NCBI GenBank assembly: GCA_034440615.1
Contig: JAOTOM010004869.1
Coordinates: forward strand, 364,501-428,500
Source of the DNA: Ashinkailepas kermadecensis
Taxonomy: Eukaryota; Arthropoda; Thecostraca; Neolepadidae
Direction of reading: 5' to 3'
Length of the DNA stretch: 64,000 bases
Position numbers and translations under genes: made by a program
Shown here: piece after piece, positions 1 to 62,660 of the stretch
How the letters are laid out: every line of letters begins with the position of its first letter
Numbering within the stretch: the stretch's first letter is position 1
The notes under the pieces: model-generated
Told to the model about the DNA's origin: nothing
The model's database searches: none
The model's input: only the letters and a program-made list of their open reading frames with translations

Positions 1-965
1 CTTTGCGTTCTGGGGCATCCTTTTCGTCCTGGGGGCCTCCTTTTCGTCCTGGGGGCCACCTCACAATCTTGTTCTACGTCTTAGGGACCTCCTTTTCGTC
101 GTGGGGGCTTCCTTTTCGTCCTGGGGACCACATCCCAATCTCTTTTCTACGTCTTGGGGGCATCCTTTTCGTCCTTTGGTGCATCCTTTTCGTCCTGGGG
201 TTGGTTGGTTGATTGTTTGAGTGTAGGGGCGCATGGACTGCGTCTTTCGTCCTGGGGGCCTCCTTTTCGTCCTGGGAGCCTCCTTTTCGTCCTGGGGGCC
301 TTCTTTTCGTCCTGGAGGCCTCCTTTTCGTTCTGGGGGCCTCCTCCCAATCTCTGTTCTACGTCTTGGTGCCTTCCTTTTCGTCCTGGGGCCTCCTTTTC
401 GTCCCGGGGGGCCTCCTTTTCGTCCTGGGGGCCTCCTCCCAATCTCTGTTCTACGTCTTGGGGCCTCCTTTTCGTCCTTGGGTGCATCCTTTTCGTCCTG
501 GGGGCCTCCTCCCAATCTCTGTTCTACGTCTTAGTGCCTCCTTTTCGTCCCGGGGGCCTCCTTTTCGTCCTGGGGGGCCTCCTCCCAATCTCTGTTCTAC
601 GTCTTGGGGCCTCCTTTTCGTCCTTGGGTGCATCATTTTCGTCATGGTGTCTCCTTTTCGTCCTGGGGGCCTCCTTTTTGTCCTGGGGGCCTCCTCCCAA
701 TCTCTGTTCTACGTCTTGGGGCCTCCTTTTCGTCCTGGGGGCCTCCTTTTCGTCCCGGGGGCCTCCTTTTCGTCCTGGGGGCCTCCTCCCAATCTCTGTT
801 CTACGTCTTGGGGCCTCCTTTTCGTCATGGGGCCTCCTTTTCGTCATGAGAGCCCCCTTTTCGTCATGGGGGCCTCCTTTTTCGTCATGGGGGCCTCCTT
901 TTCGTCATGGGGCCTCCTTTTCGTCCTGGGGGCCTCCTCCCAATCTCTGTTCTACGTCTTTTATA
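1..965. repeat. Compound minisatellite, GGCCTCCTTTTCGTCCTGGG unit
   Basis: A unit of about 20 bp is interspersed with a second unit containing CCAATCTCTGTTCTACGTCT. The array starts before the window. Its open frames on both strands are repeat artefacts. Confidence 0.95.
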
Positions 966-1619
966 GAGACCTGATTCTATTTCCTGGTGGCCTCGTCAGT
1001 CTTGAGGCCTCATTGACAGCATGATATTCTGTCCCGTCGGCCTCCTTGCTCACCTTTTTGCTGTGCATTTGCGGATAGGGGCCTCCTCAAATTTCAGGGG
1101 GCGGCGTCCCCCAGTTTCACGGCAGGGGGCGACTACCCCCCTGCCCCCCGGTGGCGACGCCCTTGCCTCCATGGGCCATTTATATAGCACCGGAAGCCCT
1201 CCGCTTCGACTCTGACGGTTTCCGTGGATCGGAGGCCCCTTCACCGGCCTGAAGATCGCGTTGAGCTCTGGGCCCATCTCCGTTAGCGTGAGTCAAAGCC
1301 GACACAGTGGCTCTGCACTGGATCCGATGCAGATCCGGAGCTCCTCCGTCGACTCAAGGGCACTCTGTCACGGCTCAGAGCATTCTCCATCCTGCCGGAG
1401 GCCCCCTTTCAACAGCTTGATCCTCTTGTCATGCCAGGAGCCCCCTGTGCGGCTTCAGCCCCCTCTGTCGGCCCAGAGACCCTTCACACCGGCTCGGGGC
1501 TCTCTCCGATGACCCGGGGTCCTTCAGCGGCTAGGGGTCCCCTCAGCAGCTCAGGGTCCTCCTTAGCTATCCAGGGCCTCCTCTGCCAGGCCGGAGTACC
1601 TCATTCTACAGCTTGGGCC
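966..1619. other. Non-coding flank, nothing recognised
   Basis: GC-rich single-copy-looking sequence between the first minisatellite and a SINE. No exon or conserved protein seen. Confidence 0.6.
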
Positions 1620-1633
1620 CACTCCACTAGATC

Positions 1634-1792
1634 GGGGACGGGTGGTCTAGGGATTAGATGCTCGTCTCACAATCGAAAGATTGTGGGTTCGAATCTCACC
1701 TGTCGCTACTCTTCGCCCGCGACCAATCGGCGTGAGAGATTGGCGACGCTATATGACTCAACGGTCGACGTGTCGTAAAACCAATAACCAAC
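1634..1792 (+). mobile_element. tRNA-headed SINE, family A, with 14-bp TSD
   Basis: The head resembles a tRNA, with A-box-like GGTCTAGGGATTAGATG and B-box GGTTCGAATCTC. The body contains GACCAATCGGCGTGAGAG, and the tail ends CGTAAAACCAATAACCA. It is flanked by the perfect direct repeat CACTCCACTAGATC (1620-1633 and 1793-1806), showing retroposition. A sister copy lies at 36625-36785. Confidence 0.9.
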
Positions 1793-1806
1793 CACTCCAC
1801 TAGATC

Positions 1807-4800
1807 AGGGGCACTGGTACGGTTTTGACCCATCCGTCGGCCAAGGGCTGACGGCACGAGGTCATCTCCTGTCCAGGCATCTTGGTCCCCTTTGGCCACG
1901 CTACTGGGTGGGGGTGCCAAAATGTGCTAAATTAGCACCCATGGCCGGAAGCATAGGAGTCTAGTCACAGGGTGATGGTAAATTTGGTAGCAGATTATCA
2001 TCATTAAAAACCGTCCCTTGCTTGCTGAAGTGATGCAACATTCTGTGATGAGCACTGTACTCCGGGACGGTGTGGTTCTCAAATCAGAGCAACGCTTTGC
2101 ACGGAACGAAGATGGCGTCTCACGGAAGAAGGGATGCTTAGTCATTGTTCCCCTCGGTATTTTTTTCCTACGTACGATGTGTTGCGCTATATACGATCCG
2201 TGCAATAACCTGTCCATACGATCTCGCCGTTTACGCTTGATGGCCGTTTACCCCGTACAAGCTTATTCCGTCGCCATCTTCTGTTAGACAGGTTTTTGGC
2301 CTGCACGTTTTCGCACACCATTTTCCTGTGCTATATTTTTTTCACTATCCCTTCTCGTCACGACTTTTAACTCCAACATTCCCTTGTCGTACGATCTTTC
2401 CATTCGAGCTTCAGCTGCTCGATGAACCGCGCCCCACGCGGCATGGACATTGGACATGCGCTATTTTCATGCTCGAGCTTGTCACCTCTGAGGAGCGCTT
2501 GGACCGCCATTCTGCAGCACAACGCTTTACGAACCCGGCCAAACATAAATGACACACGATACCTGCTCATGCATACGGACGTGCATCAACGCCCTATCCT
2601 ATGAGCAAAGCGTCGCATAACTTCCGCTTCATGACACATATCGTTTCACCACTGTGTCATCGCCGCCCGTCACGCCCGAATATCATTTCCAGCGCCAAGT
2701 GTCGTAGTTTATGACGCCCGGAGGTTTTTTCTTACAACGCATTGCAATGCAAAGGTCAGTCAGCACTGCTGGGTGCACGGCGCGAATTGCCCGAGGCTGA
2801 CGAACCAGCGCTGGTGAGGTCTCGAGCCAGAGCTGTAAGCCATCGGCCAGAAGGGTACGTGATCCGTGATCACAACGTGCACACACCTCCGACTCTGACT
2901 AGACTCTGCAGCCGCTAGGTAGCCACAACTGCGGTCCCTGGGTGGCCACACCTGCGGCCGCTGGGTGGCCCAGTCCGGTCAGGTCGCGACGCCGACGTCG
3001 GGTCACCCCCGAACTCGCCGTCACCAAATGTTGTGCACACACATGCACGCTCGTGCACCATAAAACGCCACTGATTTATTTCCCAAAATATCCAGTGTCG
3101 CCGTCACGTTGTGCACAATCGCAACACAAGCGGAATGTGTGTGCCCGACGACTGGGGACGTCAGGTCAGGTCATGCCACGCCACAGGGAGGTCACGGAAC
3201 AGACAACATCGACACAGCTGACGTCACACTACGTCAGAGGCTCCGGGAGAGCGACGAGTTTCAGCTGGGAAGTCGGAGAACAGTTGAGGTCCAGGATGGA
3301 TCGGAAGTCGCACGATCCCAGAGGTCAGGTAACTACACGTTGGAGAAACAAGGGTCACATCAGGTATATCAGTCACGGGTTAGATCGCATCCGGGGACAG
3401 ATCAGAGATCAGGACGGGACGGGACAGGTCATCACAGGACAGACCAGAGAACAAAACAGCATCGGACAGGTAGAGACAGGTCCGACACACAAGAGACATA
3501 TTTGGGGATGGGGCAGACAATTTAGGTTTGGAAAAGCGGCGGCGACACGCCAGATGCACGGTCGGAGTACACGAGGTAGGCGCGGACGCCAGGCGGAGCG
3601 ACAGGTGCTCGGCTCAGAGGACAGCAGCGGAAGGAAGACACTGACGTGTGACGATACTCATCTGTGATTGTGTCACGCGGGTGTACGCCCACCTGTGATT
3701 GTGAGTCGCGCTGGTGTACGTCCATCTGCGGTTGTGAGACACGCGTGCGCATGAGGAGGGTTCCACCCCGGCCGAGAGAAAACGGTTGCACAATGGCGGG
3801 AATGGACAGTCACACCGCCACAAGGAGGGACGAACACCACCCCCAGAGAGGGGAGTCCACCTGTCCGCGGCCGGAGGACTGGTCACCTTGCATGTGGGCA
3901 CGAGCTTCACTGGCGTACCGCAACAATGCGGCCGTAAATTACCGTAACAACGCGGGCCGTACATTTGGACAGGGCACGGCGACGTGTCATATGCTGGGCG
4001 CACTGTTCTGTCATCGAACACATTTATGATATGAAATGATTCACCGAACACCGGTGGGTTGCATGGAAACGTGGGAGGCTTGGTCATTGGGCAGGGCGGC
4101 AGTGGTGTGCACCTTTTTAACAGGCACACTTCAAACGCCAGCTTTTGTACGAAATGAGAAGACCCGGAGATCGTCCTGCAGTACAATAGTCAGTAAGGCA
4201 TTTCACACCGGCACTGTTGTGCGTTGTCTTGTCAATGAAGACTGACAAGGGAGGGGCAGGGGCAGACGGACTGAACCGCACGGGACAGACCACACCCACG
4301 CATCCGGGACAGTCGGCATGACGATACAGAACACCGGCCCTGGGTCGGCAGCGGCCGTGAGACAAACCCCTGGGTGCGGCAGACACCGGCGACACGTGCT
4401 CTCGCGTGTGTATGTGTGGATGTATGTGGTTGTGTATGTGTATTGAGGGGTCCCTGTATTGCAACAAAGAGGCGCCGATCACAGGTGGATTGACAGAAGT
4501 CAATTCATTTGGCACAAGGGTGGCCAGATTAACGGCTGCCGAGACAGGAGCGGTGCGACTGACTCAAGGCTGACACATCCAGTGCCGGATAAATACACAC
4601 CAATACTCACGTAAACACGCTTATGCTCGCCGGAGCGACATGCTCGGCTATTACCACCAAAACTGACACTGTCCGGCCGGCCACTGGTAGCCGGCTACCT
4701 TTCACCCGCGTGTGACGGTACGCTATCGCCAGGTCAGCCGTCAGGGCACGCCCTACTCAACCCTACTCCGGTCAGGTCAGACACGTCAGGGCACGCCGTG

Positions 4801-5212
4801 TGCCCGGTGACGAGCCGTCTCGGGCCAAACAGGGTCGACCCGGCTCCACAGGGCCTTACTGAGCGCCACGGAGCGCTACCCAGCCAGCATCAGACGCACC
4901 ATCCCATCAACTGACGACAACATCGACCCACTGATCAAGGCATGTTGATCCAGCCGTGTTGCCATAAAGCGCTATACCATAACACGAACAATGCACCAAC
5001 AGAGTACGCGAATAAATAGTGCACGTGGGCGTCAGCTGCAGTAACTGACCGCCTCCAACCTGGCTAATACAAAACAAGTATCAAAAAGGCTACCGACCGT
5101 CAACCAAACACGATGGACACCACGTGACCATAACGGCACGCAGCAACCCATGGGAACAACGCGCTGAGGGTCAGCTGTGCTCGATGTCAACCGGAAAGGC
5201 ACTAAACGAAGG
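1807..5212. other. 3' flank of flippase gene, no gene recognised
   Basis: No exon recognised. It contains a short repeat of about 36 bp x3 near 3660-3745 (TGTGATTGTG core). The first AATAAA-type signal on the minus strand after the flippase stop is at 3080-3075, 3.7 kb away. Confidence 0.6.
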
Positions 5213-5700
5213 CATACCGGCTACTCGCTCCGGTCGGATCACACCGATACCGAGGTCACGGCCCGGCCGGATCACACCGACACCGAGGTCAAGACCCGGC
5301 CGGATCACACCGACACCGAGGTCACGGCCCGGCCGGATCACACCGACACCGAGGTCACGGCCCGGCCGGATCACACCGATACCGAGGTCACGGCCAGGCC
5401 CGATCACACCGACACCGAGGTCACGGCCTGGCCGGATCACACCGACACCGAGGTCACGGCCCGGCCCGATCACACCGACACCGAGGTCACGGCCCGGCAG
5501 GATCACACCGACACCGAGGTCACGGCCCGGCCCGATCACACCGACACCGAGGTCACGGCCCGGCCGGATCACACCGACACCGAGGTCACGGCCCGGCCCG
5601 ATCACACCGACACCGAGGTCACGGCCCGGCCGGATCACACCGACACCGAGGTCACGGCCCGGCCCGATCACACCGACACCGAGGTCACGGCCACGTCATG
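5213..5700. repeat. 33-bp minisatellite, about 14 copies
   Basis: The core is GATCACACCGACACCGAGGT. Because 33 is divisible by 3, open frames run through it on both strands (for example 5177-5863 plus, RPDHTDTEVTA units). No evidence of coding. Confidence 0.95.
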
Positions 5701-6059
5701 GGATCAGCGGATCATGATAGTGACGCCGGCAGGCGATCACTATAGGGAGAAAGTAGTCGGGGTGACTCAGAACTCGCACCACAAGAACAGTGGCGAGATC
5801 GAGAGACAGGACGGCAAGAGCCGGGACACGAGCGCACAGATCCCGGCAAAAGCAGGCTGCTGAGGCGCGACGTCGATGCTGACCCGTGACGCGCCAGACG
5901 TCTTCGTCCTGTGACGTCATGTCAGATGTCTTCGTCGATCCTCAGTTCGACCAAGGCACTTGCAGTGCGCACCATCTGCCTCTATCACAAACTCGGCCGG
6001 CCGCCAGACGCTGCCGCACCCGCAATCACAGTCACGGCGAGCTAGCCAACCACCGGCGG
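5701..6059. other. Non-coding spacer
   Basis: Single-copy-looking sequence between two minisatellites. Nothing recognised. Confidence 0.5.
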
Positions 6060-6308
6060 CATGGAGCGCTCTCACGCCACCGACAGCATGAAGCGCTCTC
6101 ACGCCACCTACGGCATGGTGCGCTCTCACGCCACCGGCGGTATGGTGAGCTCTCACGCCACCGGCGGTATGGTGAGCTCTCACACCACCAACGCCATGAA
6201 GCGCTCTCAAGTCACCGGCGGTATGGTGCGCTCTCACACCACCGGCGGCATGCTGCGCTCTCACGCCACAGACGGCATAGAGCGCTCTCACGCCACCGAC
6301 GGCATGCC
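6060..6308. repeat. 27-bp minisatellite, about 9 copies
   Basis: Unit core GGCATGGTGCGCTCTCACGC. In-frame translation gives RSHATGGMV repeats, an artefact of the unit length. Confidence 0.9.
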
Positions 6309-6780
6309 GTTGTGGTCGGCGCCGGACACCACGCCGGACGACAGGCGGTCCAACGTGCCGCTGTTCTCGGTCGACCTGCCGGACAACAGGCGGATGCGTC
6401 AGCGATATGATAGCAGTGTGCACCGGAGCAATGTCGACACCAACACTGTGCACTGACGTAGCCCACAACACAACGCACAGCGGAGTGATATTGAACGAAT
6501 CAATGCTTGCAGTGGAGCAGGCCACCGCCTACGGACTCGGCTCAGACCGTGCCGGCTGCCGGCCACATGGGAGCGCGTGCGGCGACTGGCTGCACTCCAC
6601 GCCGGGAGTGGAACAGCCGAGAGACCAGCGTCGGACGGCGTTCTGCCAGCTGAGCCACTGGCACGACTCTGAACACCTGCCCCGGAGGCAACATGAGCGC
6701 TGCGTCGCTGAACACGAGCGGACCGCTTCCGTCCGACGGAGCTGCCGTGTGCCGTCGTGGCGTCGGCGCACTCCTGCGGC
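6309..6780. other. Likely 3' UTR or downstream flank of flippase
   Basis: Immediately follows the stop codon on the minus strand. At about 6590-6665 the minus strand has a weak tRNA-like stretch (GTGGCTCAGCTGGCAGAACG) that may be a decayed SINE head. No AATAAA on the minus strand here. Confidence 0.4.
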
Positions 6781-56011
<49,231 letters not shown>

Positions 56012-56540
56012 CTGTCGGCGGCAGACGGCGCGCGAGTCACACACACACACACCGCCATACTGGGGGTCGCGCCACAGCCGCCATACCGCACGTCGCGCCA
56101 CAGCCGCTGCACGTAGCGGCTGGTGTGCCTGTCGGCGGCAGACGGCGCGCGAGTCACACACACACACACACACACCGCCATACTGGGGGTCGCGCCACAG
56201 CCGTCATACCGCACGTCGCGCCACAGCCGCTGCACGTAGCGGCTGGTGTGCCTGTCGGCGGCAGACGGCGCGCGAGTCACACACACACACACACCGCCAT
56301 ACTGGGGGTCGCGCCACAGCCGTCATACCGCACGTCGCGCCACAGCCGCTGCACGTAGCGGCTGGTGTGCCTGTCGGCGGCAGACGGCGCGCGAGTCACA
56401 CACACACACACCGCCATACTGGGGGTCGCGCCACAGCCGCCATACCGCACGTCGCGCCACAGCCGCTGCACGTAGCGGCTGGTGTGCCTGTCGGCGGCAG
56501 ACGGCGCGCGAGTCACACACACACACACCGCCATACTGGG
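56012..56540. repeat. 117-123-bp array carrying four extra copies of the exon 1 acceptor
   Basis: CACGTAGCGG occurs at 55993 (true exon) and at 56110, 56233, 56352 and 56469. Each extra unit holds the acceptor (GCCGCCGACAG), 42 bases of exon ([13 protein letters not shown]) and then GTATGG, followed by a (CA)n tract of variable length that explains the period changes. Confidence 0.95.
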
Positions 56541-56800
56541 GGTGGGGCGCCGGCACCGGGCGGCGCAGGACAATCACTCACGGAACACACCGGGTACATT
56601 TACATATGCACACACCGTTATGGCGCTCGGAGACACCGAACCAGAACAAAGGAACATTGGGGCACTGAAGACATTGAGCTCTTATGACGAGAAAATATAA
56701 ATCTTCAAAAAGATGGTCTTTTTACTTCATGGAAGAACAGCGCAATTGTAATAACATGTAATATCGCTATTGTTAATAGTATAGCCCAAATGGCCAACCA
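56541..56800. other. Upstream intron or flank
   Basis: Unique, no exon recognised. Confidence 0.5.
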
Positions 56801-57112
56801 ACAGTGGCGAGTTGACATGTGTGCACATGTCGTGAGTTTGGACATGTGCTATGACATGTGTGCAAATATCGTGAGTTATGACATGTGTTGACATATGTGT
56901 ACATGCCGTGAGTGATGACATGTGTTGACATGTGTGCATATGTCGTGAGCTATGTCATGTGGTATGACATGTGTGCACATGTCGTGAGTTATGACGTGGT
57001 ATGACATGTGTGCACATGTCGTGAGTTATGTCATATGTTATGACATGTGTGCACATGACGTGAGTCATGACATGTGTTATGACATGTGGTATAACATGTG
57101 CATGTATGACGC
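56801..57112. repeat. About 30-bp GACATGTG minisatellite
   Basis: Variable units such as GACATGTGTGCACATGTCGT. Many are partly palindromic. Confidence 0.93.
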
Positions 57113-57375
57113 ATGGCTTGTGCTCACCTAAAAGCCAGGGTATTGTGCCTGAACAAATGTGATGATGGTGCATTGGCGTCGCCACCACTTTTGCACTGAC
57201 AGGATTGTTTATTCAACGTTTGTTTACGATAAACATCTTAGGTCGATTCCGCCTGTGCAATGCCACAGACACAATGGCACAATGCTAGATTTCGCGAAGC
57301 TCGGGGCACGCGTGCGCCGGCCCTCTCCGTGGCGCGGCCCGTGCGACGGTGTTGGGTTGGGTCTTAAAGGCAGGC
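57113..57375. other. Upstream intron or flank
   Basis: Unique, no exon recognised. Confidence 0.5.
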
Positions 57376-57880
57376 GCCGACTGGCTCAGCCTGCGCCTGT
57401 AGCTGGCTCACGAGCAACATTGCGGAACACGAAGCCAACTGGCTCAGACTGCACCTGGCCCAGCCTGCGCCTGTAGCTGGCTCACGAGCAACATTGCGGA
57501 ACACGAAGCCAACTGGCTCAGACTGCACCTGGCCCAGCCTGCGCCTATAGCTGGCTTACGAGCCACATTGCGCAACACGAAGCCGACTGGCTCAGACTGC
57601 ACCTGGCTCAGCCTGCGCCTATAGCTGGCTCACGAGCAACATTGCGGAACACGAAGCCAACTGGCTCAGACTGCACCTGGCCCAGCCTGCGCCTATAGCT
57701 GGCTTACGAGCCACATTGCGCAACACGAAGCCGACTGGCTCAGACTGCACCTGGCTCAGCCTGCGCCTATAGCTGGCTTACGAGCCACATTGCGCAACAC
57801 GAAGCCGACTGGCTCAGACTGCGCCTGTCCCAGCCTGCGCCTGTGGCTGGCTTACGAGTCGCATTGCTGTACACGAAGAG
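57376..57880. repeat. 74-bp minisatellite, about 6 copies
   Basis: GAAGCCAACTGGCTCAGACT recurs with 74-bp spacing (57431, 57505 and onward). Confidence 0.96.
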
Positions 57881-58920
57881 CGTTGCTGGCCGACGTAGTG
57901 CAACACTCGTCTCCGAGTAACCGGCAAGGAAATGCTACTACAAAAACACCGTGCGAAGTCCACCAAGAGTCGAATGTCAAAAAGTTCACGCCGACAGCCG
58001 CTGCATTCGCGAGTTGGAACACAAATCAAGGGCACTGAAAATCTGAATGTCAGCTGCTGAGGCTAACCCCGCAGTGCATGCGAACGGAGGCCTGAAGAAG
58101 AACGACACGGGTGACATATCCCGTGAGGAAGATGCAGCACCAGCACCAGCACCAGCACCAACGCCAGCACCGGCACCAACGCCAAGCAACAAAAGGCGTG
58201 GCAGCGAACCCTTCAGCACCGCTCTGTGCCGGTTGATGTGCCAACAGCAGCACCGGTACAAACTTGAGCGGAATATGCACAGCACAGAGCTGGCGGCCGG
58301 TATGTCTGGCCTCGAGTACACGCACGAGAGGCCACACAGCAGAGCACGTGACCGGCTTGGACAGCGGCCGCTGTTCGGAACTTAACGGCGCGACCATGCT
58401 GCCCTGCCTCGTGTCCACGCTGTACCGGATACCGAATACCACTCGGAATGGTGTTCTGGGCGCCCATGTCTCTGTCCCGTGTCCATGTTGTACCGGACAC
58501 CGAATACCATCCGGGGTGGTGGTTTGAGCGTCCCTGCCCCTATCCGTGGTCGGAGCCGCAGCGAGTCGAAAAATGCGGCTCCACGCGACCGACGTCGTGT
58601 GCGTCGGACAGTCGACAGGGTGACGTCACCAGGCGTGCATGACGTCACCTCTGCCGTCACTTGGTACACAGTCAACAAGGTGGGCGCGCGACCGATCAGC
58701 GGTCGACTCCGAGCCGATCGGTCGGCAGTCGCGCCGGTGCCGACCCGCGGCCGAAGACGGAGACGCCGCACTACCCACGTGTACCATTGTACCAGCCGGC
58801 GCCACCTGATACACGCGGCGCGTTCCGACGCCACCCGACACCGCCCAGCACGCCGGCCGACCCTCTCGCCGGCCGGTGCCGTACGTCCCACGCCTGAGAC
58901 GTCACGTCACGGTGCAGCAG
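57881..58920. other. Upstream intron or flank, GC-rich
   Basis: Contains a CAGCAC/CAACGC run near 58137-58190 and a repeated CCGAATACCA stretch at 58425-58515. No exon of the flippase found. Confidence 0.5.
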
Positions 58921-59590
58921 GAGAACGCAGGGAAACCCCGTGGCCGCAGTCATACGTCGCCGGCCGCTTCCAAGTAGGCCCGTCCGGCAGCACAGCCAGC
59001 AGAAGCAATGGCACGCCTCTTCGTGGTTCAAGGGTGCATCGACCGCAAAAGTCATATAGCCGGCTCGCGTCATCACCAGCATGAGATGCCATCGGAACGC
59101 TGGACAGCCGGGCCAGGGGAAGCCCCGTGGCCGCAATCAGATGCCGCCGGCCGCTTCCAAGTAGGTCCGACCGGCAGCAGAGCCAGCAGGAGCAACGGCG
59201 CGCCTCTTCGTGGTTCAAGGGTGCATCGACTGCAAAAGTCATATAGCCGGCGCGTGTCATCACCAGCATAAGACGCCATCGGAACGCTGGACAGCCGGGC
59301 CAGGGGAAGCCCCGTGGCCGCAACCAGATGCCGCCGGCCGCTTCCAGCTAGGCCCGACCGGCAGAGCAAGCAGAGCCAGCAGGAGCAATGACGAGCCACG
59401 TCACCAGCATGAGACGCCATCGGAACGCTGGACAGCCGGGCCAGGGGAAGCCCCGTGGCCGCAATCAGATGCCGCCGGCCGCTTCCAGCTAGGCCCGACC
59501 GGCAAAGCAGGCAAAGCAAGCAGAGCCAGCAGGAGCAATGACGAGCCACGTCACCAGCATGAGACGCCATCGGGGCGCTGGGCGACCAGG
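58921..59590. repeat. Tandem block of about 140-187 bp, 4 copies
   Basis: GGAAGCCCCGTGGCCGCAA-type sequence at 58931, 59118, 59305 and 59446. Two units include the dispersed core GGTGCATCGACYGC with AAAAGTCATATAGCC. Confidence 0.9.
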
Positions 59591-61869
59591 CCCAGTGTCG
59601 AAAGCGCAGTGTAGACGAATGGTAGCACATTCTGCGAGACAGGGGCTCAAGGCATTTCGCTATATGACACAAAGTTAGTGCGTTCAGATGTTTGTAATTA
59701 CTTGCTGCACGTAACACAGACCGGCGATATACACTCATATAGTCACGGCGCACACGCTTAGCACTGTCGGGCTTTACATTATTTATTGTCGGTACTACAG
59801 CCAGGCAGCATGCACTGTGCACAGTTGAGTGGAAATGACAGAAGTCGATAATCCAGTGCCGAGGCCCATCAACCCTCGGCGATTCCATAGCCACGCTTCT
59901 TCAAACATGCATAAAGAGCATAAGTAATCTCAGGAGCGATACCTCGACTGAATGGCATCATCGGAATAATTAATGGACTCGTCCCCTCCCCTCCTTAGGC
60001 TCGAACACGGAGTTACAGACAGTTTACTCTCATGAAATAAGCAGGTTCACACGAGCGATCCGATCAGGCCGAACCAAATCAACTCGACACTTCTTAAAAC
60101 CCTGCTTTTTGTTTCATAAAATATATTGCGTCATGCCACAACTGCGTCTCAAGCTTTACTATTTTCACTCCAAACCTCGAGCCAGTTCCCGAAGACCAAT
60201 GTCTTAGACAACAAAAACAAATGAATAAGATATCTTCAGCTCTTTAACCTGCTACTTTAGGAAACCATCTACCCAGCCCGTTTTGTGAAATAGTCGCTTT
60301 ATTTGTTCACACCTATAACTTTCAGCCATAGGCGGCGCTGCAACACGAGCAGCGCCGCCGGCATCTGCCGGTGAAAATCGCATACCCGATCCCGCATTTG
60401 TGGCACGGAAACCTGGTAGTTCCACCCCCTGCCCTCTTTCGTCCAGCCCGCCAACGCCGGCAACCTTCGCTGCCATATTGATAATCGTGTTTTGAATGCG
60501 GTAAGTAACGTAACGAGATGACGGGAGACTTTCTAAAACCGACTTCTTTTTGTAGCCTCCCACGAAAAGAACCATATGGCTTTTCTCAGTCTGCTAGGTC
60601 ATTTGGGCCTCAGGTCACTTGCCGCATCGTACACACGTGTGAACTGGACTCGTGGCGTACGCCACCATATTCGATGCTGCCATGTCACCACTACCGCGGC
60701 CATATTCCGTTGGCTGGTATGAAAATAAAAGAAATGCGTAAAAACAGCTCGGAGCCGATGATGGTAATGATGATGAATTGATGTTGAAGGGGACGTCGAC
60801 AACGAGGTCATTTTGCGCCCATAACAATGGCCACAGATAATCTAGTTATGTCCCATAAGTTAGATATCGGTTCAAGTTGAATATTGGTTCTGAAGGAGGA
60901 TGATACACCACGTCAAAACTTGCTTGTTGAAAGAATGCCATGCCACCGGACGCCGCGACCTCCGAGACAGACTGGGACCTGTTGGGTCACCAGAAGCAGC
61001 CTGGGGCCTGCTGTGTCACCAGCACCAGCACCAGCGGCAGCTGGGGCCACCACCAGGGTTGTCCGCCGACTGTGGGCCGCTCCCAGTGTCCGGTATGTGG
61101 GTTACGTTTCAGCTGGCCAAGTGCCGGTACTGGCACCGGTGCCGTACCCACAACGCTGCCTCAGTCGTGCGGTACACACACTGTGGCACACGACCAGCAC
61201 ACATTGCCCAACTCCATAGTCTCTGTGTCTCAGCACACATACCTGGCGATTCTCTCATACAAAGGAGGCAGGGCCGGAACAGGCAGCAGTGTCTACACAG
61301 CACACGTTGCCCCATTCGAGGTCAAAAGTGATCGATATCAGGTTTGCAGAGGGTGGTGTAATCCGACCCAAGTGTCGGCGCGTGCTGCCTTCTGAGCTGG
61401 GCGACTGCAGGCTCTGAGGAAACCGCCTGGAGGCCCCGCCCAGGTCTGGCCCACTGGCCGGTCGCTCGGCTCCAGCCGTGGCTGCGGGTGGGTCGTGGAC
61501 CGGCACCACCCGGGCCAGCGTGGCCGTGGGGTAGGATCGCGAACCCTGGCTAGCTATTTGGGTTTACAGGCGCTTCGACCAACAAAGTGAGCACGTAGTG
61601 CCTATAGCGATCATGCGTCAAGGAATAGTGAAACGTGCTACGGGGTTGGGTGGGGCACGGCGAGCCGGTATGTGGGATGGCGGTGGCTCGGTGGCCGGTT
61701 CGGGACCGTGGACGGCCACCGGTGCCGGACAGCGCACCAGTGGCTCGTGCTGACCTGGCACCGCCGCACCAGGCCTGGCCCGCTCCATGCATCGCACGAC
61801 CGCCTGGCGTGCACCAGCAGTCGCGTTCACAGATGGGGCAGCTGGGCAGCCTGGCACGCACCCAAGTCG
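59591..61869. other. Upstream intron or flank, no exon recognised
   Basis: Searched for the missing TM1-TM2 segment of the flippase on the minus strand without success. Several open frames exist but none shows the expected motifs. Confidence 0.5.
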
Positions 61870-62170
61870 GTCAGTCGGCGGCCTGACCGGCAGACATCAC
61901 TCGCTGGACACACACACCTGGGCGAACTGACTGACAGACATAGCTCGCTAGCCACACACCTGGGCGGTCCAACCGGCAGACACACAAACCTGGGCGGCCA
62001 GACCGACAGACATCACTCGCTGGACACACACACTTGGGCGGCCAGACCGACAGACATCACTCGCTGGACACACACGCCTGGGCGGCCTGACCGGCAGACA
62101 CAGCTCGTTGGACCCACACCTGGGCGGCCCGGCCAGCAGACATCGCTCGCTGGACACACACACACATACC
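61870..62170. repeat. About 44-bp minisatellite, about 6 copies
   Basis: Core CATCACTCGCTGGACACACA with CTGGGCGGCC. Confidence 0.93.
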
Positions 62171-62660
62171 TGGCGGACTGGCCCAGCCGTGGAAAGTCGC
62201 CGATCTTACGTGCACACAAGCCGCTCACAGCATGAATGTGCAGACTGCCACCCAATCACAGTCCATCCTTCAGACATTTGCACAGTAGAGCCGTCATCTT
62301 CTTTGCGCCCCAAACCCAGCGCCTGGTTGCTCTTTCTCGTCCCAAAAGCAGGTGCACCCAACCCGCATCACAATTATGGAACAGGCTAACAGGTGCGCCA
62401 CACCCACATTACACCAATGGACGAAAGAACACATCTGCCTCCCTACCAATTTGTTGGTATGTCATACCAATGCGTTCGTAATGACCGGAAAGCACACACA
62501 TTCTTTCAAGTGATGTGCATTATAAAAGTTCCAGTGATATCATCCGGTACGTTACCACCAACAGCACCAGCGAAGGGCTCACACCAAAACATAACGTATA
62601 AATGGGTTAGACATAGTCATTATATGACGTACGTACCTCCGGTGTACATCAGCACCTCGC
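62171..62660. other. Upstream intron or flank
   Basis: Unique, nothing recognised. Confidence 0.5.

Noticed and set aside
5171..5863. Open frames of 166-228 codons on both strands
   Set aside because: They run through a 33-bp repeat, which stays open in every frame free of a stop. No domain and no start context.
58047..58385. Small plus-strand protein with an APAPAPTPAPAP run
   Set aside because: The run is a CAGCAC-type simple repeat; no conserved flanks or splice support seen.
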